Shown here in pieces: positions 35,466-49,058 of a stretch of DNA of 64,000 nucleotides. How positions within the stretch are numbered: the stretch's first letter is position 1; each line of letters starts with the position of its first letter. Source of the DNA: Enoplosus armatus. Lineage: Eukaryota > Chordata > Actinopteri > Centrarchiformes > Enoplosidae. The stretch covers positions 5,268,501-5,332,500 of the forward strand of contig NC_092198.1 in the NCBI RefSeq assembly GCF_043641665.1. The letters run 5' to 3'. The translations under genes were made by a program, and so were the position numbers. The notes below the pieces were generated by a model. The model made no database searches. It saw nothing but the letters and a program-made list of their open reading frames with translations, and had not been told where the DNA came from.

Positions 35466-38400
35466 GCATACCACCTACACTACTGACTGCACCACTTCTT
35501 ATGCTACAAAAGGAGTCTCAGAAACAACAATGGTGGCAGAAGTTAATAATGCTCTTGAGCAGATTCAATTCCTCTGTAAACAGTCTCATTGCAGGTCATG
35601 AGCAATTAATGGCAGGCCAAAGTCAAGTAAACAAGTTAGCTGGATTCCTTTGGCTCCCCAAACAGTCAGTCATTGGCCACCTGCTGCTAATCTGCGTGGC
35701 TACTGGGCCTCTGGAACCATAACAGTTTCTGTCATTGATGCTATATATGTAGAAACACACTGAATTCACACGTACCCAGGCCTACTTACAGAAAAGTGTG
35801 TGACACATCATGCACACTCATAATCTGTTAACCTTGTTTTATGTTATTTGTTGCCTTAGTCATCTTTGGTGATAAATTAGTCACACAAAGATGTTTCCCA
35901 CATGTTTGGACACTAAGGCATACGCCGTAAAGCACAGCCTTTTCCAACACACACACATAAGAAATCCAGCGCTACAACCTTGGCAGACATTCATCAGCTG
36001 GCCCCTGTGCTGCTGCCTCTGAAAAGGGTGATTCCCAAAGTACAGTGTGAAATTAGAAAGAAGAAATAAGGTAATGTCAAAGGAATGTTTTACCATAACA
36101 TTAGGCCTGTGGAAGGAGGTGCTGACTCAGTGTGTATATTTCCCACAATCCAGTGAAGCATAAAGATAATGGAATAGCTTGACAGCAGTGGACAAATTAA
36201 GGCACAGAAGTTAAAAGGAAAACATAGCCACACTGCATTAATAAATCGCCTGAAGTCAAATTTACAATGTTTTTATTCATTTTTATTCTTTCACTTGAAC
36301 CCCATCTGACAAATGTATTTGAAATGTATCCTGTGTTTGGTGATCCAGAGGATGTGATGTCATGGCATGGCATGAGAACAGTCCTTGATAAGTAGGACCG
36401 CTCCGCCTGCCAGTTCTCAGAGATAAAAGGAAATCTTGTCCACACATCAGTGAGCCCGGCCTATCTCTGGCTTGTTGCTGAGGTCAAGGTGGCTGGCCTC
36501 CTCCCACACAGCTGGCACACACAGCAAATCTGCACTGGACAAAGTTTCTGGCACACCCATTAAAGAAACACTCCAGTACATTTTAATCTGGGTCAAAAGG
36601 CCTGGTCACAACAGGTTTATAAACGGCAAAATATAATGTCAAAAGTCAGTTCATTTCACATCAAGTTCAACTTTGGTTAACTTTGATCCATGAATTGGTG
36701 TCGTAGAACAACAGCGAGCTGTCTGGCTCGTGCTGAGTTTCGAGGAAACAGAGCTGGACAGTCCAAAATGGGAGAAGATATTGTAGCTTTTTTAGCTGTG
36801 CTGCTATCCAATTTATTTAACCTCATCTGTGCGGGTATAAACTGCACTAACGAGCTTGCTTTGCTCTTTAGAAACTCTTATTGACATAAATGAAAAAAAA
36901 ACCCAACTAAGTTCTAAGGGAGAGTAAACTGCCCAGTACTGCCCGGGCTACTGACTAGCACTAGCCCGGCTGGCTAGTGTTAGTAGTTAGCTCAGGCGCT
37001 GCAGTAGTTCACTAACCCTACGAGTAGTCACTATGTCACATAGGTTCTCTAACCAAATATTTTGCAGAGACGCACAGATTCATTTACTTATTTAGTTAGC
37101 TGCAATAGCTAATCCCAGCTACTTTCTGTATTTACTTTTGTTTGGACTCAGAGACAAGTGTTTTTAAAAAATGAATTAATGTGTATTTGGGAAGCTTTAG
37201 GAGGTTCGCACTGCTGGCTTTAATGTAAGTTGTTTTGCTGTAGTCGCATTTCCCAAATAGCTGACAAGATAGGTGCAAAGTTAACATAACTTACAGTCAA
37301 AATGGCCACAATTATGAGAATAAGACTTAAAAATGCTGAGATATCCCTTTGAAGCTGCTGTAAACTGCTGGCCTTGAGATTAAAAGCCCTTAATTCAGAA
37401 GCTGAGGAGGTCATGGTTTAAAAGTGGATTATGCAGAGACTAAAGTCCTGCTTACATTTGATGTATGGAATATACATCCTCTAAGTGGCTTCCTACTCCT
37501 GTGAGCTCTGGGAGTGGGCACTAAAAACCCAAAGTATAAATAACTGTCTCAAATCAAAACCCACAGGCAGTCTTTTTCACACTATTCTCTACAGTATAAA
37601 CAGTTTTTTCTTCCATGGGATATACTGTAGTAGCAGTTACACCTTCGCTCTTCCTGATAATTAAAAGAGGTTGAGCTCCAAACACTGGTGTGTTGTCCTC
37701 AAACACTACCCCTTCAGAAGTCTAAAATGCTAAAAACTGTCTAGGTCTGTTGAGGGGACTATTCACCCAGTGCTATTCATGTTTTTCCTTTCCATGAAAT
37801 ATCAGCTCAAGGTTTCTCTCCATCCTGTTGGCTGCTGCTTTCTGTATGCTGTCAGAGCAGTGGGCGTCGAGGATGGTGGACGAACGTATGAATGCTGGGC
37901 TTTGTATGCTGGCATGTGTGGGCTGCGATCACCTCTAGTGTTACCATTTAGGTGGAGGCGTGAGAGGGAAAAAACATAGGGTTTGCCTTAATACTGGTGT
38001 ATAAAAACCTTACTTTTAATAGGGAATTCTTTCCAGACTGGTGCTTATGAATTTCAAAACTGAAATGGGTTTTGTTGAGCTGGTTCACATCAAAGCGCAG
38101 ACAGGAGCTGGGAAAGTTGTGGCTTAAATAAAAAACGTTCCTCTTGCTTTAAGGGGAAATTTACAGGAAGGAAGGTAGAGGAGGAGGTGTGGGGAGAAGA
38201 GAAAGGTCTTCCTGGCAGGTCTGCGAGGACCAATATTCAACTAATCGTCAGTGTGCATATTCAGGTGGCTGTATCTGTTTCAGCTAAACAACCCTCCTGG
38301 GTCAGTTTTAAGTGAGGGGTGACTCCCACGTGCCTCACCAGATCAATACACGTCAGTGGGGACAAAGAGCGCCTTTTAGAAAACAAAAATTCCAAGTAGC

Positions 38401-38980
38401 GGGAATCCAAAGGGAAACAGAGGTACTGCGGTGTTTGCTTTGGATGGGGTTTCACTGTTACACTGCTGCCTCTGCAGCTAGACCTGCTGCTGAAGGCGAC
38501 GGGTGGTGTAGGTGGTGGTTTATAAGATGGTCTACTCCTACAAACACAAACATGCACACACAGAAAAAAACAACACATTTAAGCGTATTTTTTCCCTTTT
38601 CTGTCTTTCTTTCTCTCACACACACATACATGCACACATGCACCCACACAAAGAAAAGCTTTCTTCACTTGGGCCTTTTGCTTTTTTAACTCTTCCTCTC
38701 ATTAAAGCCTCTGCGCCGGCTGCTGCCTGGCTTGCTGGTACATGAGGGAATCAGTTGAGCGGTCAGGTTGGGCCATGTGCAGTCATGCATGCGTTTGGCC
38801 CCAGAAGACCCTGAATTCTCAAGGCTGGACATATCCTTCTAGGGAGTTTGGAAGCAAAGGCCAGGGGTTTGGGATCACTTCAGTATTACATTTTGACATT
38901 TTAAAATTATGCAGGATGAATTTACTTTGGCAATGTCTTTGTAAAATGTGGGACTGTCCATTGTTCTGATGGCCCAATAT

Positions 38981-39500
38981 TCAAAAACCCCAATAGTCCA
39001 AAAAGTGTCCCACTGGACCAAAAGCCCATTTGTTCAACAGTCCCAATGCTCTGAAGTATGCACTCTGGAGGAAAGAATTGTGGATTGTGTGAATGGTCAA
39101 AACAAACAATCAGTAAAAGAGGGTTAGGGTTATGAGTCTAGATGATTATAACAATTCCATTTTCGAAGGGCGAAAGTCATTTTCTCCATTGAGATTGGTT
39201 GACGAGTTGGTGAAGCCCTTTCATAGTTTGCCTATATGCCTTTAGTATTTTTTTAATTCTAAGCATCAATAAAACACCAGGCCTTTAAAATCGTAGGGTA
39301 AAATTGCTTGAAATGTTGTTTGGTATAAGGCCAGAAAAGTAGCCCCCCCCCCCCCGTGGATTTAGCACCATGGACAGGTCACTGAACTAACAACTGCAGG
39401 GCAAGTGTGTATTTCAGAGCAAGGGGGGTTTGTTTTCTAGATAACAGGCTGTCGGACAAATGGGCTTTTGGTCCAATGGGACATTTTTCCAATGGGACTG
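38981..39500. mobile_element. fold-back element with inverted arms
   Basis: The left arm at 39005-39040 and the reverse complement of 39449-39483 share GTCCCANTGGACCAAAAGCC and then CATTTGT. Shorter related phrases (CAATAGTCCA, CAACAGTCCCAATG) extend the arms. No coding capacity lies between, so it looks like a non-autonomous TIR element. A C-run of about 13 bases occurs inside near 39343. Confidence 0.6.
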
Positions 39501-40603
39501 TGGTGTATTGACACAGGGAACATTGCATATTGTCTCTTTTTCAGCTACCATAGCCATAATAATATTAATACTCTGCCGTATTCATCTGATTATCCCGTGC
39601 AGGCCACTGTCGTTGCTGCCGGAAACATATGACTTCCTGTGGGGAGTTTTCCTGAGATAGACCTACCTGACACCAAAGTTTGGAGGAACAGTGGAAATGT
39701 TTTCATGAACCGGATACAAGTGGAATCACAGCTGTGTTAAATCCTTTAGCAATAGAGAGCAGAATCCAGGAAAGTGGACATTTTCTAGCAACATGTTACA
39801 GGTTTTTATTTGTTTATTATGATTATAATTATCACTATCTTTTTCTCAGGGACACCTTCCATCTTCATGGAGCACAACAGACAAAGCACAAACACGCACT
39901 CTTTGATAAGTAGAGCACAGAGTAAATGTCAAAACAGGCTGCTACTACGCCAAAATCTAGCTGTTCTGAGTTCAGACTAATGTTTTCCCAGGAGTACCAG
40001 CCTCAGAATGAAAGTTCAAATGGAGGGCTGTTGGCTAAATGGCAAAAATAAGCTGAGTACAGATAACAAAGCCTACTTAGTTTCAAACATGAGTAAGGTT
40101 TAGGGTTTTTTTCCCATGGGAGAACAACACAACGACAAAGCAACTGCCCCAAGATGCGTGCAATTGCTGCGAACACATGGTAAACATTATGCAGCAAGTG
40201 GAACTCTCATAAATGGAGAAATTGTGCCAATCAGTTGTTTTTATTCACGTATTTGACCGTGTGTGTTACAGTGTTGGACCTCTGGTTTAGATTCAGGGTT
40301 AAAACTCTGCAGATGGCTACTGGACCGATGACCGATGTAGTCTCCATCTCCGTCTGTCTGTTTCTCTAGCTCAAAACCTCCCCATCTGGTCTCCCCCGCA
40401 GATAGTGTGAGAAAATGACTTTTATAGCTCAGTAACAGAGCGCACCAAAATTAAACAAAAGTTGTTAAGGTTATTTTACTCAATATAAAAGTGGCGCTGC
40501 TGAAGTTAAGCAGTGGTTTCTACTTTTACTGGACTGTACAGAACTCCAGAAGGTCTAGTGTTGCATGATGTGTCTATCTATATACATATGTGAATGAGCG
40601 TGC

Positions 40604-40611
<8 letters not shown>

Positions 40612-40636
<25 letters not shown>
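40612..40636. repeat. (TG)n microsatellite
   Basis: About 12 TG dinucleotides after a short TA stretch. Confidence 0.92.
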
Positions 40637-41591
40637 GTAATGGCCTCTGTGCTTAAACCCCTGCGGTTCCTAATTTATTCTACCTCACATCCCCATAAAC
40701 ATCCTGCTGCAACTCCCTCGTGGTTTGTTTATGAGCTCAGCCTCTTCAAACAAAGCCCACACAGGAGGTCGGTTTCATCTTGTATGACGACAGGGGACTC
40801 ACAGCACAAGGCATCACATCATTCACACAGCGTGCCATCACTGGCAGCCATTAAGTAGCTAACAAAGTGCTGTAAATTAAAAGGAACAAAAACACATCAG
40901 CAATTACCTAAAAAAAAAAAAACAGAACTAGAGCGAGTACTTCTTAGAAGATGCCCGACTGTTGCTTTAATAGAGGCATGTGGCACTTAAAGGAAACTGG
41001 TAGCTTAAACCCTGCATCTATTTTCCATTTGCACTGCGTGATTTCCCTAATAATCGCCTTCTCCTATGCAACGACAATATGAGACAATCTGTATGATTTG
41101 TGGAGTGGCGTGTTGCACGTTGAAAGGCTGTTTTCTACTGAATAAACTGTGAATGAACACGTAGTTCGGTTTACAAAGCTTCTGACACTAAACCAATCCA
41201 AGACATCTTCAACCTTATGAGGGATAATACCATCCTCATCCTCACAAGTACTGTACTAATGCAGGATCTCTTAGACAAACATCCGTTAAGATAAGAGCCA
41301 GGGGTAATGACGACAATGACAGCGAAATTGTTTCCCCTGCGCCCCACCCGGCATCACTGGGACACCAGTTTCAACAGTGCAGAACAGATAGAAAGGGCCA
41401 GGACTCAGGTCTGGGTATTTATTTCTGCATGTGATAACGATGAGACCTTATCTTGGGAAAATAAACGGAAGTGTGCCTGTGTTAGTGTTGGAGGGTATCA
41501 GATTTTAAAAAGCTTTAAAAGTGAAAGTACAATAATGAGTCTTTACTTGAATTTTGGGTTTGTAGGCTGTAGAAATAATTCACAATCTATT

Positions 41592-42374
41592 TTAAAGCTA
41601 TTCTAATCAAAACTTTCACAGCAACAATGGTCTGACAGACTATGTGTGATGTGATGGGAAGCTTGTAGTGATGAACCCACAGGTCCCCTCATCTTTACAG
41701 GGCTATCTATTGTCTTCCAGCTCACTGGGCCTCATGCGAGAAGCACTCGTACGGACAGATTTGTTCTTAAGTGGCACAAGAGATTTTGTGTTATTCATCA
41801 ATTTTCTCCTATGATGAATTTGCAGACCTATCGTAACACATATTTGATTTAAGAATCATAATGCCTTCATTTTCTGAGAGGCACAGCAACTACAACTACT
41901 ACTTCCTCTCACTCCGACAGCTGCTTCAGGGTCTCTCTGCGGGTCTCTGTCCAGTATCATTCTCTGTTGCACCGTACAGTGTAACGTCACCTACTGTAGG
42001 TTATAACCATCTCATCTAATACCTCTGTGACTGTCACGTCCCCCCTCGTATTAGTCATGGAGTGCTTGCTTCAGAAAGACGTCTAACATCATTCCTGTCA
42101 CAGAAGGGCGCTCAACTGATGACTCGTCGTAGGAAGCTGTACTATTAATATTTTCTAGTTTCTGGATCCTTGAACACTACTGACACTGCTACATTTTGTC
42201 TGGTGATTTGCCTGACACAACTCCAAGTGAATGCTAATGTTGCTATGTCTGTGTGTAAATACTAGTCTATAGCAGTCTAAACTGATTGCTAGCAGGTTTG
42301 CCATAGCAACTTTACAAGGCGATAACATGTTGATGTTGTGTTTACAGCTTGTTGTGACGCCCTGAAGAGGCCAA
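41592..42374 (+). repeat. family A copy split by another insertion
   Basis: The head half (TTAAAGCTATTCTAATCAAA through GTCTTCCAGCTCACT) ends near 41726. The tail half resumes near 42211 with GACACAACTCCAAGTGAATG, TTTACAGCTTGTTGTGACGC and CTGAAGAGGCC. The 485 bases between do not belong to family A; they start with GGGCCTCATGCGAGAAGC and are AT-rich and non-coding. This indicates a nested insertion, possibly with loss of the family A middle. Confidence 0.55.
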
Positions 42375-44261
42375 GCAGGCAGAAATTTTAACTTTAATTT
42401 TGTGTCATGGCCTTGCTATGCTTTGAAAAGTCCCAAATTGCTCCCAGCCAAGTAAGACAAATTGTAAGAATAGTTGTTGTTTTTGTAAACTGTGGTAATC
42501 TGATTCAGCAGGGAAAATTATCATCTGTTTTATTGCTAAGTGTTACCAGAAAATGTCTGACCGCCGCAGTTGAATTCAGCAGGATTAAAGAGAAATGAAA
42601 CGTTGCATTCATCATCTAGTGCGGTAACACCTTGATCATGGTCCAAGAGCACAACACAGAAGTGAATCAGCAGAGCCCCAGAGTTTAAGTTTCTAATAAT
42701 GGAGGTTAATGAACTTGTGTTCTGTGAGGGAGGGTCACTGCAAGATTGAATGTATTTACATTACCTTTTTTGGAATGTGAACACACCATTCCTGATTATT
42801 TCTAATGAAACTGCAGCTTTTGACTCATGACAGTGAACTCAGTGATGATTAACAGTGAAACCCCCATCTTAGTCAGAACAGGCTCACCACAGCCACTTTT
42901 AATTTTACGTTTTGTTTTTCTTTGTCTGACAAGGCTTTAAAGTGAAGTCACTTTTTCTTGGAAGACTATAAAAGAGTCAAGATACGTTTCAGAAACACTG
43001 GCTCCTGCTGTGTGTGTAAAGTCTGGAAAAACATTAAGGCACTTTGTGCGTAAGGAACCTGGGTTTGCATAAGGCTACTGTATGTGTGCTGCACACACAC
43101 TGCAGTGTGACTCATGAATGTAGGCTGTCTTGTAAGTGCATGTGGCCTGGGCATCAAAAGCCTCCGAAGAATAAAATCAGTCAGTGAGTCCAGAGCTTGC
43201 CTGTAGCCTGACTGAAATACACTCTAAAGACACTGTAAAGACACCTCCCCCAAGGCTCAAGTCTTTTCTGTGCTGCAGAGCATACCACACCAGCAGAGGC
43301 ATTTTAAAGGTTCCTCCAAAGTGCGAAATAACAACTGGGGGTCTCCCATAATAGTTAAAGCAAACAAAACACCCTGACCTGCACAAATGTGAAATGCAGG
43401 CCAAGCCTCAGAGAATGTCAACATGGCAGCCGCAAAGCATCGGAAACATGCGCCGGTCAAACACCACACACACACAAAGTCTAGATAAAGGCCATAGAGG
43501 AAGCACTGGGAGTAGATAGAAAAGGAATGGGGTACAATGGGAACAATAGAAAAGCAGAGAATTCAAGTTTTTCAAAGTACACACAATTCAGACTTGTACA
43601 CTAACTGTTTAGAGGAATGGTGCCCTCATCAACACATATTGTATGTTGCTACAACAGAAAGCCTTGTTGTTTGTTTTGCTGTGTATCGCCTAATCCTGCC
43701 TATTTATAATGGCAGAGAAAAGTGGTCCCCCCCCCCACAGGAATGTTAATCTTCCCGAGGACTTTGGTCAAGAGTCCAGTGGGCCAAGCCAGCAAACGCC
43801 ACACAGCTGACAGGGTCGATGCAAGTACATCCCAATGCAAGTTGGCTTCTTAAGGAAGATGCAATTAATCGAAAGCCACAGGAAAGGAAAGAAATGCTGT
43901 CCGCTTGCATTCTTTAAAAGCAGCCTCACAGTTCAACCACATAAACCGACAAGCAGTGAATCGAGGCAAACTGTGAGGAAGGAAAGCAGAAGAAACTCAT
44001 CAGCAAGTTTCACCCTGCAGCATCTGCAGGAGAAAGTAAAAGTTAACCTAGCCTGTCACACTGTCGAATGTTATAGAGCTCCCGCTGGACATGGGCTCTT
44101 GGGTGTTTTTAACATGAATGTTATCGGGGCTTGGGGACTAGAGGAGGGTCAAGACCCTGAGAAACAAGGAGACATGGAGTGGCACCAACATGCCAATTCT
44201 TTCAGAAAAAGTATATTTTTAGGCTTTTTTTATGTCTTATTTTTTATTAGCAGTGCTAACA

Positions 44262-44820
44262 GCATGGCAATGTTGGTCTGTCGATCAGTTGGTCCAACCA
44301 AAATATTACAAAAAATGATTAGGTGGATTGCATTTCACATTTTGTACAGACATTCATGGTCCCCATAAGGATAAATCCTACTGACTTTGGTGACTTTTTC
44401 TGATGTTGACATTTGTGGTTTTGAGTTTAATATCTTCTCTGAATCTCTGAAACCTTTAAATGCTATGTGCTATATCATTCCATGTGTAAGACTAAGGCTG
44501 TGTCTGAAATCACCCCCTTGTTCACTCAGTTCACTTCACGCGGTCAGGATCTATCCTCATCAGGCCAAAATGTATTATCTATTTATGACGAAATACCTGC
44601 ACAAAACTAATAACATTCCCATCAGCCGCAACTGCTCTTTGTGTTCTTATAGCCAGTTTTAGCATGCTAACACTTTAAACTAAGATGGTGGATATTATAC
44701 CTGCTAAACAACAGCATGTTAGCATTCATTGCAAGATTTAGTAATTGGCTTAAAGCACCGCTGTGCGTACGTATAGCCTCACGGAACTGCTAGCATGGCT
44801 GTAGTTTCTTAGGTTATATT
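44262..44820 (+). repeat. dispersed repeat family C, interrupted copy
   Basis: The first part has TTGGTCTGTCGATCAGTTGG, TTGTACAGACATTCATGGTC and GACATTTGTGGTTTTGAG. The second part, from about 44546, has ATTATCTATTTATGACGAAA, AACATTCCCATCAGCCGCAA, TTTTAGCATGCTAACACTTT and CTGCTAGCATGGCTGTAG. About 80 bases between them include the left arm of the TIR element at 44499. Confidence 0.6.
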
Positions 44821-45131
44821 CAAAATCACTCCCTATTTACAAAATAATGCACTAGATTTACTGTCTTCCATTTTATTTGAGTATCCGAATTCTGAGTGTG
44901 TAAATTTATCCACAATATAGTACCCTGAACAATGAAACGGAATAGCAGTGTCCATGGCATGTGTACTACTTTCTGTTAACAATGCCACAGTGTAATGCGC
45001 CACATTTCATAGATGCAGAATTGTTGTAAGTGTCTGAAATCTCAATTTATTGCTATTGAGTAAACTATGAATTGTCTATTATATGTGGAGTAGTGACTGA
45101 GTGAACAAGGGAGTGATTTCAGACTGAGCAG
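44499..45131. mobile_element. TIR element interleaved with family C
   Basis: The left arm GTCTGAAATCACCCCCTTG then TTCACTCAGT (from 44502) is mirrored by the reverse complement of the right arm (ACTGAGTGAACAAGGGAGTG then ATTTCAGAC, to about 45123). Family C sequence occupies part of the interior, so at least one insertion happened after the other. No transposase ORF is present. Confidence 0.55.
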
Positions 45132-48100
45132 CACATGGAATGATTTTATTTGCATTTCTAGGACTCAGAGATTCAGAGAATGACTGTTCCTGTACATTTG
45201 TTCAGTTCAACTTTTTGCTTCTCTATGATGGATGATCTCCTCAGCTACTTTGCAGGCAGTCTCGTTATAGGAGCTATCATGTTCCTCTTTCATGGTAGAG
45301 GAAATTGAAAGTGAGTCAGTGGAAAAATAGCTTCGAAAAGTCCCCCATGTACTCTATCAGCAGCCTCCAGGATGATGAAATACGTTATGCCCTGCACAGC
45401 ACACAGAAGTTGAATGAACTTCAGTTTGTTTGAAATCCTGCAGTAGATAAGCTGGCGACACCTAAATGACACACAAGCTCATAACGCTCTTCAGTTCCAA
45501 GTGGTACTAATTTCCACATCTGATCCTAGAAATGTTACAGATTAATCTTGTCAAGCTTTCAGAGGAAGTCATTTAGGGAAGGAATTTGGCTGAAATGTAA
45601 GCGGGTGTGACTGTGTCTATGTGTATCTGTCTGGATGAGTTGCTTTTTTTAAGATTTATAGTTAACAAATGGGGAAAGTGAGTAATAATTTGTGCGTCCT
45701 TTTCCACAGTCTTCATCCCTTCCTTCAACTCACCCCCATTAGAGTTTGTTTTGTGTCTGGTTTGTGTCACAGATCACGTGGTTTGTGAGGCCTCTCATTT
45801 ATTCTGAGCCTTATCGCTTACACTGCTGCCTGGCCAGCATCTCACACCAGCCACAGTTCATTTGAAAGGTACAGTAGCCAAGTCGCAGCCAGTAGCTATA
45901 AGTTAATGAGCCATAAACCCAATCTGCTTAATATGCTCCAACCTTTGTTAGGCAAGCATTTTAATGCATTGTTTTGCATGGACCCAAGAAGTTCAGAGGT
46001 CTGTGTGCTGGGAATCCACTTTACAAGAGTTCTAGCAGGCTAAGGCTAACTTTATGTGTGCACCAGGTACTTTGACCAGTCAATCTATCAACTAGATTTA
46101 TAAAGATGGTGGGTCACAAGCTAAAGAGCATACAAATCAAGACAAACATAGCAGTCATGGAAAAATGTGCCACAATATGACAGGCACTGTATCTTCAGTT
46201 AACATACGATTAATTTGATTAATGTCTTGGGTTAGTACAGAATACTGGAATTAGATACCAGGTATCTGGTTTACATCATGCATGAACAGGTAGTGTGTAG
46301 TGTCATCCTCCTCAGTATGCCTGGCTACGCTCTCAGTGGGGAGTCGCAGAGTCTGTGACAGAACAGCTGGGAGAGCTGATCTCATTAGTGGGCTAAAGGG
46401 AGGATTGCTGAGCTGGGCATTCCACTGTGGAGGAGATGCACAGTTTTCGTTGACTGAACATGTAGAAATAAACTGCGATAACAAAGAAACTCTAATACTC
46501 TGATAAAATATCCCCCTACGTACGCTCTCACAAAAGTTGCTCATGAGGAAAAAGACAGTGTTCAGGGCTCTATGAACACGAATAATCAAATCCAAGAGTA
46601 ATCCAGTCCTGTCTACTCTCGTCAGAGTTCGTGTTCCCAAATGTGGTTTAATTCACTGAAAATGAAGCGGAAATACAGGAATGTAAACTGACTTTGGGTG
46701 CTGTATCTCTGAACTGACAACTGCTGAGATTGCAGACATCTATTTTTAAACTTTTTGGCATGTGTGCTAAATTTGGATACAGATAATGACAGGAATGAGG
46801 TGGAAGGGGAAATGAAGTGCAATGCAAATCGTGGCATAGAGTCAAACTGTCTCTTGTCTGCTGGATTGCAACAGCATCAATCACACCTCGAGAACAGCCT
46901 CCTTATCGAGCGGATAAGAAGTTGCTACTATGTGCTGAGTGTGTGTCTGTCCCATGCAGCTGTGCTGTTACATGTCATCCACTTTTCAGATTGGAATCTG
47001 CCATGCTGATCAAAAGGGAAACAGTGCAGACAGGCTGATTGCCTTAACTATGACTATGAAGAACGAGGCAAGGGCACTATCGCCATCACTATACACCGAC
47101 GCACTCTTTCACACTCACTCCTCTGTTGGCTGAACGTAATTTAGCCGCTGCTCAACTGCTTAAAGGGATTTTAGTTTTCTCTTTGCTGGATTATTAACCA
47201 ATGCGTAACTCTGACCACAGCGAAAACTTGCAATGGGATCACACCAGCCGCGACGTCGGTCAACACGCTAATGTTCCAACCCATGAGTGCTATAGTCATT
47301 ACTATGTTAGTACTCAGTACTCACGGGTCGGACCACACCCACATACTAACATACTATTTTACGCTACCATTTGTTAAGAACGACCATTAACAGTGATCTG
47401 CGGCTCAAAACGAAAGTAGGCCAGGGGTGTAAAGTGTCGGGGGGGCTATTTCCTACCCCCCCTCTTCCTGCGCCCTTGCTCGGACCACATCCATCTTTGA
47501 ACTCAGCCTTCATTTTGGTCTCAACTACACACCTGTAAAGTTTCATGACTGCACCTTGCACAGTTTAGACGCTATCGCATTGACAAAATCTGTCCACAGA
47601 CATATTAACGCCTGGAAAAGTACTCAAAACTGCCTCTGTGGAAGTTCCCGCTACAGTAGGTGTCTCCTGGACCACATTTTGCCATGATGACACAGACTGA
47701 CAACGTGAAAACAATACCAGTCATACGCTGTCACGGCTGATAATAAAACACAACCTTGCCCAATTCAGTACACTCAGGGGTTTTGCCACTGCAGCCTTAC
47801 TCGGCCTGGTATGACCAGTAGCTCTTCTTTCTCAGTGTTAGCCAACTTTAGATAGTTCACTGACTTTATGGCTGTTCTCTACTTCTGTTACTGTTAAACA
47901 ACATTTTGTTCATTCAAGTTGCCTGTTGTGTTTTTAAAGCATCTAAACTGAGAATGTGAATGAAAATTCAGTGTGCAGTTATTCTGTAATTGCCACCTGT
48001 GGTCATAGTGGTTGCTGTTTAACCAAAGTTACATAGTCTCGCTTTAAGCCAACATGGCCGACAAGCCCCTAAAGTGCAGTGGAAATTTAAAACATCTACG

Positions 48101-48724
48101 ATTCCATGACAACTGGGCAAACTCAAAGATCATGTGATACAATCGAGATTGTTTTGTCAACTTCAGAAATATTTCTTCAGTTGTAAGACGTGCAACTGTT
48201 GCTCGGAAATGTATTTGAACATAGATTCATTAACATTGAAATTCTGGATATGATAAATGTATCTTAACATTTGTAGATGTGAACAGAGAGGAGACAAGTA
48301 CAGGTGAAGACATTTAGGCCAAATGTTGAATCTGAATTCATTTATAATGATTTTTAAAACTCTTATCATGGAAATAGAAAACAGCACAAAGCTATCATCC
48401 CACTATAAGGGGACAGTTGGAGGACAGAAAACTCAGCCACCTCAAATATGAAATAAAATATGTGGAATGTTCCCATGTTGAACACTGTACAACTTTAATG
48501 TTGAGGGCTTTAAAGTTTCCTGGAGTTTCCTTGTTTCTTTTGGACGGTCTTCTTGGTTATTTTGTTGTAAAATTGCCATGGCACGGTCGAAATTACCTTA
48601 CAATGCCAAGGAAGCAGTTTCAGCTGAATGGGACTGAAATTAGTGGAGCTGAATTGAGAGAAACTGAGGGGAAGAAAATGTACAGGAGGCTAGAGGGAGG
48701 CAGAGGGATACACAGACCCACAGA

Positions 48725-48736
48725 GGGGGGGGGGGG

Positions 48737-48770
<34 letters not shown>
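48725..48770 (+). repeat. G-run plus (GA)n upstream of emilin1
   Basis: Fifteen G are followed by about 15 GA dinucleotides, ending about 290 bases before the emilin1 ATG. This purine tract lies in the likely promoter or 5' UTR. Confidence 0.93.
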
Positions 48771-48772
<2 letters not shown>

Positions 48773-49058
48773 CTGAGCGGGCATGACTGCTCTTGGAGCT
48801 CTGACAGGAAACTTTCCTCTTGTTGCTCCGCTCTTCAGCAGCGGCTCTACTCACACTCGCTTCAGCCGCAGTTTACCATCTGAAATGCACTTGACTGGAC
48901 TGTGCGGGGTTTGCGGGAGTTTCTCATCCTGTGAGGTCATGGCTCTCCATCTTCACTCGCCGACAGCACGTCACTGAAGATAGCAAGAAGTAGTTCTCTG
49001 GGATAAACGTTGGAACTAAATGACATTTCTTTGCTTTTAACGCACACTGGACGTTAGG

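Larger units (their letters stand above)
19601..48720. other. gene-poor divergent interval between stmn4 and emilin1
   Basis: About 29 kb in which I recognise no protein-coding gene. ORFs here are short, of low complexity or within repeats. It contains family A copies (20192, 26775, 27925, 30255, 35330, 41592), family C copies (32585, 44262), several TIR elements, a tRNA-derived SINE and microsatellites. One stretch near 31.0-31.1 kb is bounded by good minus-strand splice sites without an ORF. Because the flanking genes diverge, distal enhancers could lie here, but none can be recognised from sequence alone. Confidence 0.55.

Noticed and set aside
43835..44368. 177-codon plus-strand ORF
   Set aside because: Its last third runs into family C repeat DNA, the rest has no recognisable domain, and no splice or promoter context supports it.
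46251..46640. 129-codon minus-strand ORF
   Set aside because: No recognisable family, no supporting splice sites or neighbouring exons, and unremarkable composition.
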